From Vreelandella malpeensis (GTDB taxonomy: Bacteria > Pseudomonadota > Gammaproteobacteria > Pseudomonadales > Halomonadaceae): 64,000 nucleotides of DNA. Below the pieces are notes generated by a model. The model saw only the letters and a program-made list of their open reading frames with translations. It had not been told where the DNA came from and did no database searches. Below, one piece after another: positions 38,061-47,384 of the stretch; position 1 is the stretch's first letter; each line of letters opens with the position of its first letter. Location: contig NZ_WHVL01000001.1 of the NCBI RefSeq assembly GCF_020622355.1, forward strand, positions 1-64,000, given 5' to 3'. The position numbers and the translations under genes are program-made.

Positions 38061-40531
38061 CCCCTGTTCAACGGCGGTTTCTTGGGTGCGCGGCGGCTGC
38101 GACGCGGTCCGCGACGCGTACCGGTGTCGTCGGCCTTGGTGTCGGGCTTGTTGGGCGAACGGGTACGCTCACCCGCCTGGCGTTCACTGGACTGACGCTT
38201 CGGCCTGGGCTTGTCGGCGGCCGGCTCGCGCTTGTCCGCGACAGGTTCGCTTGCCCCCGCCCGCTTGCGCGGCTGACGACGCGGGCGCGGTTTCTCGTCG
38301 CCCAGCGCGAAGTCGATCTTGCGATCGTCCATGTCCACCCGTGCTACCTGAACGGTCAGACCATCGCCCAGACGATAGGTGGTGCCGGTGCGCTCGCCTT
38401 TCAGGCGATGCTTCTCGGCCTCGTAATGGTAGTAGTCCGAGGGCAGCGACGTGACGTGGACAAGGCCTTCGACGAAGAAGGTATCCAGGCGCACGAACAA
38501 CCCGAACTGGGTGACGGAGGCGATGGTGCCCTCGAAGGTCTCGCCCAGCTTGTCGGACATGAACTCGCACTTGAGCCAGCTCTCGACGTCGCGGGTCGCC
38601 TCGTCGGCGCGGCGCTCGGTCATCGAGCAGTGCTCGCCGAGCTCGAGCATCTGCTCGAAGGTGTAAGGGCACCACTTGCTCGGCGGCTCGACCGGCGCAC
38701 CCTCGACGCGCACCACGGTACTGGTCTTGCGCGGACCGCGAATCACCGAGCGGATCGCGCGGTGGACCAGCAGATCCGGGTAGCGGCGAATCGGCGAGGT
38801 GAAGTGGGCGTAGGCCTGGTAGGCAAGACCGAAGTGACCTTCGTTCTGGGGCGAGTAGACGGCCTGGTTCATCGAGCGCAGCATCACCGTCTGGATGATG
38901 TCCGCGTCCGGCCGATCAATGATCGCCTCACGCAGCGCCTGGTAATCCTGCGGCGTGGGCTCGTCGCCCCCGCCGACGGAAAGGCCTAGCTCGCCGAGGA
39001 ACAGGCGCAGCTTGTCGAGGCGTTCCGGTGTCGGGCGTTCGTGGACACGATAGAGTGCTGGCAGGTCGTGCTTGTCAAGAAAGCGCGCGGTGGCCACGTT
39101 GGCCGCGAGCATGCACTCCTCGATCATCTTGTGGGCGTCGTTGCGCGATCTCGGCACGATCTCCTGGATCTTGCGCTCCTCGTTGAAGATGATCGCCGTC
39201 TCGGTGGTATCGAAGTCGATCGCCCCGCGCGCATCGCGAGCCTCGCGCAGAAGCGTATAGAGCTCGTGCAGGTTCTCGATCGGCTTGACCAGCTCCTTGT
39301 GCTCCTCCCGCAGCGCCTTGCCCTGCTCGCTCTCGGGCTCTAGCATCGCCGCAACCTTGTTGTAGGTCAGCCGCGCGTGGGAATTCATCACCGCTTCATA
39401 GAAAGAGTAGCGGCTGATCGCCCCGCTCTTGGAGATGTTCATCTCGCAGACCATTACCAGACGGTCAACATGCGGGTTCAGCGAACAAAGGCCGTTAGAA
39501 AGCAGCTCCGGAAGCATCGGCACGACCTGCCCGGGGAAGTAGACGGAGGTGCCGCGGGTGCGCGCCTCATCATCCAGGGCCGTGCCAAGGCGTACATAGT
39601 GCGACACGTCGGCTATGGCGACGATCAGCTTCCAGCTGCCGGACTTGGTCTTCCAGGCGTAGACCGCGTCATCGAAGTCCTTGGCGGATTCGTCGTCGAT
39701 GGTGACCAGCGGTAGCTTTCGCAGATCGACCCGGTGCTGCTTGTCCTCTTCGAGCACCTCAGCGGAGATAGTGCTGGTCTGATCGAGCACCTCCGGCGGA
39801 AACTCGGCAGGAATATCGTAGCTGCGGATGGCGATGTCGATTTCCATGCCCGGGTCCATACGCTCGCCGAGCACCTCGATCACCTCGCCCACTGGCTGCA
39901 CCCGGGTGGCAGGCTGCTGGGTGATGCGCGCCGACACCACCTGGCCATCCTTCGCGCCTTCACTGGCGGAATGCGGGATCAGCACTTCCTGGGTGATGCG
40001 CGGGTTTTCCGGAATCAGGATACCGAACTCCGGCGTATTGCTGCGGTAGACGCCGACCAGGGTCTGGGTATTGCGCGAGATCACTTCGGCGATGGTCGCC
40101 TCGTCACGACCGCGCCGATCGCGACCGCTCACGCGCACCAGCACGTGGTCGTCGTGGAACACACGGCGCATCTGACGCGGCGGCAGCAGGAGATCGGGCT
40201 TCTTGCCATCGTCGCGAATAACGAAGCCAAAGCCGTCGCGGTGGCCTTGCACCTTGCCCTTGATCAGATCGAGCTTATCGATCAGCGCATAGGCGCCGCG
40301 CCGGTCGCGCAGCACCTGGCCGTCGCGCTCCATGGCGGCGAGACGCCGGCGCACGGCCTCGAGGTGATCCTCATCCTCGATGCCGAGCATGCGGCTCATG
40401 TTCTCGTGGGTGATCGGCTTGCCGTAACTTTCGAGCGCCGCCAGCAGGTATTCGCGGCTGGGGGCGGGATTGTCGTACTTCTGCGCCTCACGCTCGGCGT
40501 GTGGATCATCACTCAAGGTCCAGTACTTCAT
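38057..40531 (-). CDS. rnr: Ribonuclease R
   Basis: This 824-residue 3'-5' exoribonuclease degrades structured RNA. In order it has an N-terminal winged helix (about residues 25-80), cold-shock domains, the RNB catalytic domain with DDESAKDFDDAVYA (metal-binding Asp), YAHFTSPIRRYPDL, an S1 domain with GTIASVTQFGLFVRL, and a basic C-terminal tail (about 100 residues, rich in Arg/Lys). The ATG at 40531 gives MKYWTLSDDP; an upstream frame extension is not family-like. It is coupled to rlmB. Confidence 0.96.
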   Translation of the reverse strand: MKYWTLSDDPHAEREAQKYDNPAPSREYLLAALESYGKPITHENMSRMLGIEDEDHLEAVRRRLAAMERDGQVLRDRRGAYALIDKLDLIKGKVQGHRDGFGFVIRDDGKKPDLLLPPRQMRRVFHDDHVLVRVSGRDRRGRDEATIAEVISRNTQTLVGVYRSNTPEFGILIPENPRITQEVLIPHSASEGAKDGQVVSARITQQPATRVQPVGEVIEVLGERMDPGMEIDIAIRSYDIPAEFPPEVLDQTSTISAEVLEEDKQHRVDLRKLPLVTIDDESAKDFDDAVYAWKTKSGSWKLIVAIADVSHYVRLGTALDDEARTRGTSVYFPGQVVPMLPELLSNGLCSLNPHVDRLVMVCEMNISKSGAISRYSFYEAVMNSHARLTYNKVAAMLEPESEQGKALREEHKELVKPIENLHELYTLLREARDARGAIDFDTTETAIIFNEERKIQEIVPRSRNDAHKMIEECMLAANVATARFLDKHDLPALYRVHERPTPERLDKLRLFLGELGLSVGGGDEPTPQDYQALREAIIDRPDADIIQTVMLRSMNQAVYSPQNEGHFGLAYQAYAHFTSPIRRYPDLLVHRAIRSVIRGPRKTSTVVRVEGAPVEPPSKWCPYTFEQMLELGEHCSMTERRADEATRDVESWLKCEFMSDKLGETFEGTIASVTQFGLFVRLDTFFVEGLVHVTSLPSDYYHYEAEKHRLKGERTGTTYRLGDGLTVQVARVDMDDRKIDFALGDEKPRPRRQPRKRAGASEPVADKREPAADKPRPKRQSSERQAGERTRSPNKPDTKADDTGTRRGPRRSRRAPKKPPLNRG

Positions 40532-40766
40532 GCGGTCGTCATCCTTGATGGCGTTTGCGGGAGGCGAAGAAAGGTCGCGCGGGCGCGCGCTTTTTTCAAG
40601 AAGCGCTCGGGCGTCGCACAAGAAGCGGGCGCGCCACCGTGTTTCAGGGTTCTTTCGTGTTTCATGGTTTTTTTGATCATGAGCGCAGTATAGCGCCGCC
40701 GACTCGATCACCCAACCGCCCAGGCCCTTCATCGCACTTTTTTTAAGCCAAAAAACGTCTTGGGGA

Positions 40767-40795
40767 CTTGCATTTAAACCAAGCCAGGGTATCAT
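40767..40795 (+). promoter_or_regulatory. Promoter of the tRNA-Leu cluster
   Basis: A -35-like CTTGCA (40767-40772), a 17-nt spacer and -10 TATCAT (40790-40795) place the start near 40802, five nt before the first tRNA. The GC-rich ACGCGCC after the -10 resembles the discriminator of stringently controlled stable-RNA promoters. Confidence 0.6.
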
Positions 40796-40806
40796 ACGCG
40801 CCACTT

Positions 40807-40893
40807 GCCCAGATGGCGGAATTGGTAGACGCGCTAGCTTCAGGTGCTAGTGACCGTATGGTCGTGGAGGTTCAAGTCCTCTTCTGGGCACCA
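40807..40893 (+). tRNA. tRNA-Leu (anticodon CAG), copy 1
   Basis: 87 nt including encoded CCA. Acceptor arms GCCCAGA / TCTGGGC pair fully. The anticodon loop reads CTTCAGGT with CAG. A long variable arm (GTGACCGTATGGTCGTG region) and TTCAAGTCC T-loop are typical of class II tRNA-Leu. It is the first of three tandem copies. Confidence 0.97.
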
Positions 40894-40949
40894 TCATCGT
40901 GTCATCCCTTTTCACGGTGCATGGTGCAACCAGGCAAGTGTTTGTATTC

Positions 40950-41036
40950 GCCCGGGTGGCGGAATTGGTAGACGCGCTAGCTTCAGGTGCTAGTGACCGT
41001 ATGGTCGTGGAGGTTCAAGTCCTCTCCCGGGCACCA
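40950..41036 (+). tRNA. tRNA-Leu (anticodon CAG), copy 2
   Basis: 87 nt including CCA; identical to copy 1 except in the acceptor stem (GCCCGGG / CCCGGGC). Its leader (40940-40949) and trailer (41040-41049) can pair as a 10-bp stem with one G-U pair, enclosing the tRNA. Confidence 0.97.
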
Positions 41037-41061
41037 ATCGAATACAGACGACACATGATGC

Positions 41062-41148
41062 GCCCAGGTGGCGGAATTGGTAGACGCGCTAGCTTCAGGT
41101 GCTAGTGACCGTATGGTCGTGGAGGTTCAAGTCCTCTCCTGGGCACCA
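41062..41148 (+). tRNA. tRNA-Leu (anticodon CAG), copy 3
   Basis: 87 nt including CCA; acceptor stem GCCCAGG / CCTGGGC, the rest identical to the other copies. A perfect 10-bp inverted repeat, CATGATGCGC (41054-41063) and GCGCATCATG (41151-41160), flanks it. No T-run terminator was found after it. Confidence 0.97.
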
Positions 41149-41373
41149 TCGCGCATCATGTCCATCTTCCCATGAAATCATCGTAGCAGTCGCACCGAGC
41201 CTTGTTGCTTGGCTTTTCGCGTATCCGATCATCAGACTTCTTCTCTTCCTAGCTCTCATGCACACAGCGCATGCCCCCATTCGCATGTTTCGTTTCAAGC
41301 TCACTCGCTATTGGCGTTAGCCTGTTATTGCCATGCACTCGCTGCATGCATTACATAATAACGGGAGAACGAT

Positions 41374-42924
41374 ATGCCGCATCAGACATTGCGTCCTCTG
41401 GTCTTCTGGCCAACTTTCTTGATCCTACTCGGGGCGGTCGTGGCAAGCTACTTCGACCTGGAAGGCTTTCTGGCGATCGCCAATCGCCTCAATGCCGGCA
41501 TCCTGGAAAATTTCTCATGGCTGTTCAGCCTGGGCAGTCTCTACCTTCTGATCATGGCGGTCATCGTCTACGCCTCTCCCCTGGGGCGGATACGTATCGG
41601 CGGGCCTTCGGCCGAGCCGCTGCTTTCGCCGCTGCGCTGGTTCTCGATCACCCTGTGCACCACGCTCGCCGTCGGCGTTCTTTTCTGGACCACCGCAGAG
41701 CCGCTCTATCACTTCATGAGCCCACCCGCCTCGAGCGGGCTCGATGCCGGGTCGAGCGATGCGATGATCTTCTCGATGTCGACCATGTTCCTGCACTGGA
41801 GCTTCACCCCTTACGCGATCTACGCGGTGCCCGCACTGATCTTCGCCCTGGCCTTCTACAACCTGCGCCTGCGCTTTTCGATCTCGAGCATGCTCGAGCC
41901 ACTGTTCGGCCCGCGCATCAAGCGCTTCTCCGGTCTGATCGATGCGGTATCGCTTTATGCGCTGGTCGCCGGCATGGCCTCTTCGCTGGGCACCGGGGCA
42001 TTGACGCTCACCGGCGGAATGAACCAGTACCTGGGCGGTGAAACCACGCCGCTGCGTCTGGGAATCGTCGTCGCCATCATCGTCACCACGTTCGTGCTTT
42101 CCGCCGCCAGTGGCCTGCAGAAAGGCATCGCACGCCTCTCCGCGCTCAATGCCGTGCTGCTCTTGGCGCTGGGCCTGTTCGCCTTCGTGGTCGGGCCGAC
42201 CATCTTCAGCCTGGCACTGGGCGTCGAGTCTTTCGGGGTGTTCGTCGACAACTTCTTTTCCAAGAGCCTCTTCACCGGCGCGGCGGGAGAAGATGAGTGG
42301 CCCCAATGGTGGTCGATCTTCTACTGGGCGGTCTGGTTCGCCTGGGCACCGGTGGCCGCGCTCTTTCTGGGCAAGATCTCGCGAGGCTACACCGTACGCC
42401 AGTTCCTGCGCGTCAACCTGCTCTATCCGGCGCTGTTCGCCAGCGTATGGATCGTGATCTTCTCCGGTACCGCGCTCCATTTTCAGACGCACACCGAGGT
42501 TGATCTCTACGCCGTGCTGAGCGACCAGGGCGTCGAGAACGTGCTGTACACCCTGTTCGGACAGTTGCCGCTATCGACACTGCTGATCCCGGTGCTGCTG
42601 TTCATCGCCTTCATCTCCTACGTCACCGCCGCCGATTCCCAGACCGATGCCATCGGTAACCTGTGCACTCGCGGCCTGACCGCAGAGTCGGATCTCAACG
42701 CCGGGGTGGTCATGAAGGTGATCTGGGGCGTGATCGTCGGCATCGTGGCCTGGGTCATGGTGAGCTTCATCGGCATCGACGGGGTGAAGATGCTCTCGAA
42801 TCTCGGCGGCCTGCCGGCGCTGGTCATCGTTCTGATCGCCACCGGATCGCTCTGGGTCTGGCTCAAGCATCCCGAGCGCCTGGACATTCCTACCTCATCC
42901 ACCAGCCAAAAGCGTGCCTCATGA
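41374..42924 (+). CDS. BCCT-family (betaine/carnitine/choline-type) transporter
   Basis: This 516-residue transporter has twelve membrane helices. The family signature is WWSIFYWAVWFAWAPVAALF followed by ISRGYTVRQF. Another landmark is FWTTAEPLYHFMSPP. It moves quaternary-ammonium or related compounds; the exact substrate is unknown. The short termini suggest a metabolic rather than osmosensing role. The ATG follows GGGAGA. Its stop overlaps the CocE-type hydrolase start by 4 bp (ATGA), which strongly suggests that the imported compound is hydrolysed. Confidence 0.93.
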   Translation: MPHQTLRPLVFWPTFLILLGAVVASYFDLEGFLAIANRLNAGILENFSWLFSLGSLYLLIMAVIVYASPLGRIRIGGPSAEPLLSPLRWFSITLCTTLAVGVLFWTTAEPLYHFMSPPASSGLDAGSSDAMIFSMSTMFLHWSFTPYAIYAVPALIFALAFYNLRLRFSISSMLEPLFGPRIKRFSGLIDAVSLYALVAGMASSLGTGALTLTGGMNQYLGGETTPLRLGIVVAIIVTTFVLSAASGLQKGIARLSALNAVLLLALGLFAFVVGPTIFSLALGVESFGVFVDNFFSKSLFTGAAGEDEWPQWWSIFYWAVWFAWAPVAALFLGKISRGYTVRQFLRVNLLYPALFASVWIVIFSGTALHFQTHTEVDLYAVLSDQGVENVLYTLFGQLPLSTLLIPVLLFIAFISYVTAADSQTDAIGNLCTRGLTAESDLNAGVVMKVIWGVIVGIVAWVMVSFIGIDGVKMLSNLGGLPALVIVLIATGSLWVWLKHPERLDIPTSSTSQKRAS

Positions 42925-44945
42925 ATATCAAGCAGGAGTTCCCTCATCGCGTCCGCGAACTGGAAAACGTCTGGATACCGCTTGCCGACGGCACTCGCCT
43001 GGCGGCGCGCATCTGGATGCCCGACGACGCCGACGTGGCGCCGGTACCGGCCATCCTCGAGTACCTGCCTTACAGAAAGCGTGACGGCACGGCGATTCGC
43101 GACGAGCTGACCCACCCCTACTTCGCCGGTCACGGCTACGCCTGTGTGCGCGTGGACATGCGCGGCAACGGCGAATCCGACGGCCTGATGGAAGACGAGT
43201 ACGCCCCCCAGGAGCAGGCCGATGCACTGGAGGTGATCGACTGGATCGCCCGTCAGCCTTGGTGCGATGGCACGCTCGGCATGATGGGCATCTCTTGGGG
43301 CGGCTTCAACGGCCTGCAGGTGGCCGCTCTGCGCCCCGCCCCGCTCAAGGCGATCATCACGCTCTGTTCCACCGACGACCGCTACGCTGACGACATTCAT
43401 TACAAGGGCGGCAATATGCTGCTGGAGAACCTGGGCTGGGCGGCGACCATGCTCAATTTCTCCGCCGCTGTCCCGGACCCGCTGCTGGTGGGTGAGAAAT
43501 GGCGCGAGATGTGGCTTTCGCGTCTTCGCGACATGCCGCTGCTCGCCGAGACCTGGCTTTCGCACCAGCACCGCGACGACTACTGGAAGCACGGCTCGAT
43601 CTGCGAGAATTACACGGATATCGAAGCGGCGGTCTACATGATCAGCGGTTGGGGTGACTCCTACATCAACACCATTCCGCGGATGATGGAACATCTTAGG
43701 TGCCCGAAGAAGGCGCTGCTGGGCCCTTGGATGCACAAGTACCCGCACTTCGCGCTGCCGGAGCCTGCGATCGGCTTTTTACAGGAGGCGCTGCGCTGGT
43801 GGGACTACTGGCTCAAGGGTATCGACACCGGAATCATGGCCGAACCCGCTGCCACCTTCTACCTGCAGGATGGCCTGCCGCCGGCGCCCAAGTACGCCGA
43901 GCGCCCGGGTCGCTGGGTTCAGACCGACGGCTGGCCGGCCGGCGAGCAGTGCATCGAGACACGCAGACTGTTTCTGTCCGAGCAGGGGCTTTGCCCACAA
44001 GGCGCGCTCGAGAGCGATCGCGCGATCGCCTCGCCGCTCACCGCCGGCGCCTGGCAGGGCGAGTACATACCGCTCTGGTTCGGCGCGGATTTCCCGCCGG
44101 ATCAGCGCCGCGACGATGGCCTGTCGCTCACCTTCGATTCCGCCCCCTACCCCCAGGGGCTGGACATCCTCGGCCAGCCCACGCTGGACGTGCGACTTGC
44201 CAGCAGCGAAGCCTGCGGACAGCTGCACGTGCGGCTTTGCGACGTGTCACCGGCCGGCGAGAGTGCGCTGATCACCTACGCCACGCTGAACCTGAACCTG
44301 CGCGATGACAAGGGCCGCGTCGATCCACCGGTTCCCGGCGAGCCGATGCCGATTCGCCTGGCGCTGGATCTGATCGGCTACCGCCTGCCCGAGGGGCACC
44401 GGCTGCGCGTGGCGCTCTCCAGCGCCAGCTTCCCGCTGGTGTGGTCGCCGAAAAGACGCGCCGATCTCACCCTGCTCGCCGGCAGCCCGCTGCTGGAGCT
44501 CCCGGTTTCCAAGGGCGATTACGTTCCCATGCCGTTCGAGACACCGGAAAGCGCTCGACCATGTGCGGTGACCACCCACCGCCAGGGCAAACCGCGGCGC
44601 ACCATCAGCGAGGACGTGGGCAGCGGCGAGGTCACGGTGATTGTCGAGGACGACATGGGCGATATCTCCTTCGACGACCACGGCCTGCGGGTCGAGCAGT
44701 ACGCCAAGGAGGTCTACACCAGCCACCCCGTCGATGCCACCCGCACCCGGGCGGAGATCGAGTGGGTCTACCGTGCCAGCCGTGACCAGGGTGAAGGGCG
44801 TTTCGCGGTCTCGGTGGTGAGCCGCTACCGGCTCACCTGCGACGAGGAGACCTTCTACCTCACCGCCCAGCAGACGGCCCACGAGGGTGAGAAGCTTGTC
44901 AGCGAGCGCACCTGGCAGCGCGACATCCCGAGGACGGCACTCTAG
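42921..44945 (+). CDS. CocE/NonD-family hydrolase (X-Pro dipeptidyl-peptidase-like)
   Basis: This 674-residue alpha/beta hydrolase has the nucleophile Ser125 in GISWGG, the family motif VRVDMRGNGESDG, and the probable catalytic Asp/His in the SGWGDSYIN and GPWMHKYPH regions. The C-terminal part is the jelly-roll domain found in CocE and X-Pro peptidases. Known members cut esters or amides of amino-acid-like compounds. It is coupled to the BCCT transporter, so the substrate may be a choline or betaine-type ester or amide; that is inferred. Confidence 0.9.
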   Translation: MNIKQEFPHRVRELENVWIPLADGTRLAARIWMPDDADVAPVPAILEYLPYRKRDGTAIRDELTHPYFAGHGYACVRVDMRGNGESDGLMEDEYAPQEQADALEVIDWIARQPWCDGTLGMMGISWGGFNGLQVAALRPAPLKAIITLCSTDDRYADDIHYKGGNMLLENLGWAATMLNFSAAVPDPLLVGEKWREMWLSRLRDMPLLAETWLSHQHRDDYWKHGSICENYTDIEAAVYMISGWGDSYINTIPRMMEHLRCPKKALLGPWMHKYPHFALPEPAIGFLQEALRWWDYWLKGIDTGIMAEPAATFYLQDGLPPAPKYAERPGRWVQTDGWPAGEQCIETRRLFLSEQGLCPQGALESDRAIASPLTAGAWQGEYIPLWFGADFPPDQRRDDGLSLTFDSAPYPQGLDILGQPTLDVRLASSEACGQLHVRLCDVSPAGESALITYATLNLNLRDDKGRVDPPVPGEPMPIRLALDLIGYRLPEGHRLRVALSSASFPLVWSPKRRADLTLLAGSPLLELPVSKGDYVPMPFETPESARPCAVTTHRQGKPRRTISEDVGSGEVTVIVEDDMGDISFDDHGLRVEQYAKEVYTSHPVDATRTRAEIEWVYRASRDQGEGRFAVSVVSRYRLTCDEETFYLTAQQTAHEGEKLVSERTWQRDIPRTAL

Positions 44946-45004
44946 CGCCGGGCGCCGCCGCCAGGCAGGGGTGGTATGCTAGGCACTTCACCTTGAATCC
45001 GCCG

Positions 45005-45940
45005 ATGAGTTCGACCATGCGTGATGCCCTGCCGCCCCTCTCCTGCCTGCGCGCCTTCGAAGCCGCCGCCCGCCACATGAGCTTCACCCAGGCGGGCGGC
45101 GAGCTGAACCTGTCGCAAAGCGCCGTGAGCCGCCAGATCAAGCGACTGGAGACGGACCTGGGCCGCCCTCTGTTCGAGCGTCACATCGAGGGGCTTCGCC
45201 TGACACCCTCCGGCGAGCGCTACTTTCGCGTCGTGCAGCGTTTTCTGCGCGACTTGAGTGACGAGACCGCCAGGCTTCGTCGACGCGGCGACAGTCGCCA
45301 GCTGACGCTGGCTTCGAGCCCCACCATCGCCTCGATCTGGCTGGCGCGCCAGCTGCCCGCCTTTCAGCGCGCGCACCCGCACATCGAGATTCGCATTCTC
45401 ACCGTCGAGGATCCCCACCGGCTCGACCTGGGCGAGTTCGATCTCGGCATCTACTACCACGTGCCCTTCGAAGTCGACCCGCCGGGGCTGACCGCCCACG
45501 CCATCTTCGCCGACGAAGAGGTGGCGGCCGTCTGCAGCCCCATCTACCTGGAGCGTCACGGCAAGCACATCACGCCCGAGGCGCTCCTGACCGACCACAC
45601 GCTGATGGTGGTGGAGGATCACTACCATGACTGGCTGACCTGGGAGATCTGGTTCGGTGAGTTGGGCCTTGCCTGGCGCCCCCCGGAGCACACCCTGCGC
45701 GCCAACAGCTTTCAGCTGCTCATGAATGCCACCCTCGCGGGCCAGGGCGTGACGCTTGGCTGGATGCGCCTGCTCGAGGCCGAGATACGCCAGGGCAACC
45801 TGGTGCCGGCGATGGCGCACCGTCTGCAAAGCCGCGGCAAGCTTTCACTGTTCACGCCCCGACATCGCCATCTGACCGAGCCGATGAAGGCGTTCCAGAA
45901 GTGGGTATTGAGCGGCGAGACCCCGCCGCAGGATCACTGA
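45005..45940 (+). CDS. LysR-family regulator (GcvA-like)
   Basis: This 311-residue regulator has an N-terminal winged helix (residues 10-70, with AFEAAARHMSFTQAGGELNLSQSAVSRQ split by the turn) and a LysR substrate-binding domain. The overall pattern (LPPLSCLRAFEAAARH) is that of the GcvA group. It is on the same strand 60 bp after the CocE-type gene and probably controls the transporter-hydrolase pair. The start is uncertain: TTG at 44993, ATG at 45005 or ATG at 45017, none with a strong ribosome site. Its 3' end overlaps the convergent nuclease gene by 7 bp. Confidence 0.9.
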   Translation: MSSTMRDALPPLSCLRAFEAAARHMSFTQAGGELNLSQSAVSRQIKRLETDLGRPLFERHIEGLRLTPSGERYFRVVQRFLRDLSDETARLRRRGDSRQLTLASSPTIASIWLARQLPAFQRAHPHIEIRILTVEDPHRLDLGEFDLGIYYHVPFEVDPPGLTAHAIFADEEVAAVCSPIYLERHGKHITPEALLTDHTLMVVEDHYHDWLTWEIWFGELGLAWRPPEHTLRANSFQLLMNATLAGQGVTLGWMRLLEAEIRQGNLVPAMAHRLQSRGKLSLFTPRHRHLTEPMKAFQKWVLSGETPPQDH

Positions 45941-46782
45941 AACCGGCCGGGCCGACGAGATACCTCTTCGAGTGCCCAGCCCCGGGTGTCGAGTTCGCCC
46001 TCGAGCACCGCCTCGAGCTCCGGGCTCAAACGGGGAAAGAAGTTGAGCCCGGTGCGGGCCTCAATCTCGTCGATGGTGACCAGGTAATCTTCGAGGGGCT
46101 CGTTGCCGCGCACGTCCTGGGGCATGATGAAGGCGATCGCCAGCGGCGCACTCTCGTGCGGGGCGACGATGATCTTGTAGAACGCCTCGGGCACCTCGAC
46201 AAGACCTACCCGGTTCATCACGTTGTCCATAAAGCGTTCGGGAAAGATCGGCCCAGTGATCACCTGCAGGTAGTCGAAGCGCGGCGCGAAGTGATCCATT
46301 ACCGACTGCTCCAGGCGTTGCCAGAGCTGGCGGTTGAGGTTGGGCCTTTGCGGGCTCATGTTGCTCATCAGGAAGGTGTCGAGCTGGGCGTTTCGCCCAT
46401 GCACCGCGGCGATGGCGTAGTTGGGCGCCATGTGGCCGCGATCATAGCCGCTGCCGGCGTAGCTGTCGGTGCCGACCGGCCAGAGCGTGCGCCAGTCGGC
46501 CTGGAAATTGGGCCGCGGGCCGATTCGGGTATCCTCGGCCACCGCCTGGAGCCGATAGCTCACCCATAGCGGGTTGATGCGCACGTCCGACCAGCCGACG
46601 ATGAAGCCATCGTTGCGCAGGACGCGGTGAAAGGTCGTGAGGTGGAAATCGTCCCAGGTGGGCGCCCCCATCCATACCGCCGAGGCAACCTCCTGACGCT
46701 CCTGGAACTCCCACAGCCCACCCCCGACCACCACGAACAGCAGCGCGACCCCGAAGCGCCGCCCCTGCCGGCGCCAACGCAC
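45934..46782 (-). CDS. NucA/EndA-type DNA/RNA non-specific endonuclease, membrane-anchored
   Basis: This protein of about 282 residues has the beta-beta-alpha metal nuclease motif YDRGHMAPNYAI, whose His is the general base. The downstream NMSPQRPNLNRQLWQRLE helix carries the Mg2+-binding Asn. One N-terminal hydrophobic segment (VALLFVVVGGGLW) would anchor it or serve as a signal. The start is uncertain: GTG at 46782 is preferred because upstream in-frame GTG codons (46800, 46866) add an Arg-rich stretch. It is likely periplasmic or surface nuclease activity. Confidence 0.88.
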   Translation of the reverse strand: MRWRRQGRRFGVALLFVVVGGGLWEFQERQEVASAVWMGAPTWDDFHLTTFHRVLRNDGFIVGWSDVRINPLWVSYRLQAVAEDTRIGPRPNFQADWRTLWPVGTDSYAGSGYDRGHMAPNYAIAAVHGRNAQLDTFLMSNMSPQRPNLNRQLWQRLEQSVMDHFAPRFDYLQVITGPIFPERFMDNVMNRVGLVEVPEAFYKIIVAPHESAPLAIAFIMPQDVRGNEPLEDYLVTIDEIEARTGLNFFPRLSPELEAVLEGELDTRGWALEEVSRRPGRFQ

Positions 46783-46889
46783 AAGCGATTTCCCCAACAC
46801 CCTCTCCCCACATCTTCGTCTTCTTGTCGTCGATCTCGCTCTACCGACCGGCCCGTGAGCCCCCACCCCGGGCTCAAGCGCGGCGTCGC

Positions 46890-47165
46890 CTAGAATCCCA
46901 GCGAGAACATGGTTTCCAGGTCATGGCGCGAGTGCACCTGCAGGGCATTGAGGGTTTCCGTGTCGCTGATCCCTTCCACGGCGTTGAGGCGCTCGGTGAC
47001 CAGCTCCGCCAGGCTTTCGAAATCCCGGGTGCGCGCGATGGCCACCAGGTCGTAGCGCCCACAGGTGGAGTACACCTCGCTGATGCCCTCCACGTCCGCT
47101 AGACGCTCGGCCACCGCCTTCACCTGGCCTTTTTCGGTATTGATCAAAATCACAGCGTTTTGCAT
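46890..47165 (-). CDS. Stand-alone Lrp/AsnC ligand-binding (RAM) domain protein
   Basis: This 91-residue protein corresponds to the C-terminal RAM domain of Lrp/AsnC regulators without the helix-turn-helix. It has the alternating beta-alpha pattern NAVILINTEKGQVKAVAERL and YSTCGRYDLVAIARTRDFESL. Such proteins form oligomeric rings and bind amino acids. The ATG at 47165 follows GAGGG. It lies upstream of the nuclease gene on the same strand. Confidence 0.88.
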   Translation of the reverse strand: MQNAVILINTEKGQVKAVAERLADVEGISEVYSTCGRYDLVAIARTRDFESLAELVTERLNAVEGISDTETLNALQVHSRHDLETMFSLGF

Positions 47166-47384
47166 GGCGCCCTCGCTTTTCAACTAAACCGCAAAAATAG
47201 CGTCTAATCCGCGAGCGAGTATACCAGCCGCACCCGCCGCGCCAAACGGTGTGGCCGATTGCCACGCATCGTCTTGTGTGGATGAGAGCTTGGGTTAAAG
47301 TAGAGCGTGCGGCGAAGCGCTACACTCGTCCAGAGACACCGCCCGCCAAAAGGCGCTGTCAGACCGTGATATCAAGGAGACACC

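Noticed and set aside
40564..40640. Terminator-like sequence upstream of rnr
   Set aside because: Runs of T are present but the flanking sequence does not form a proper stem.
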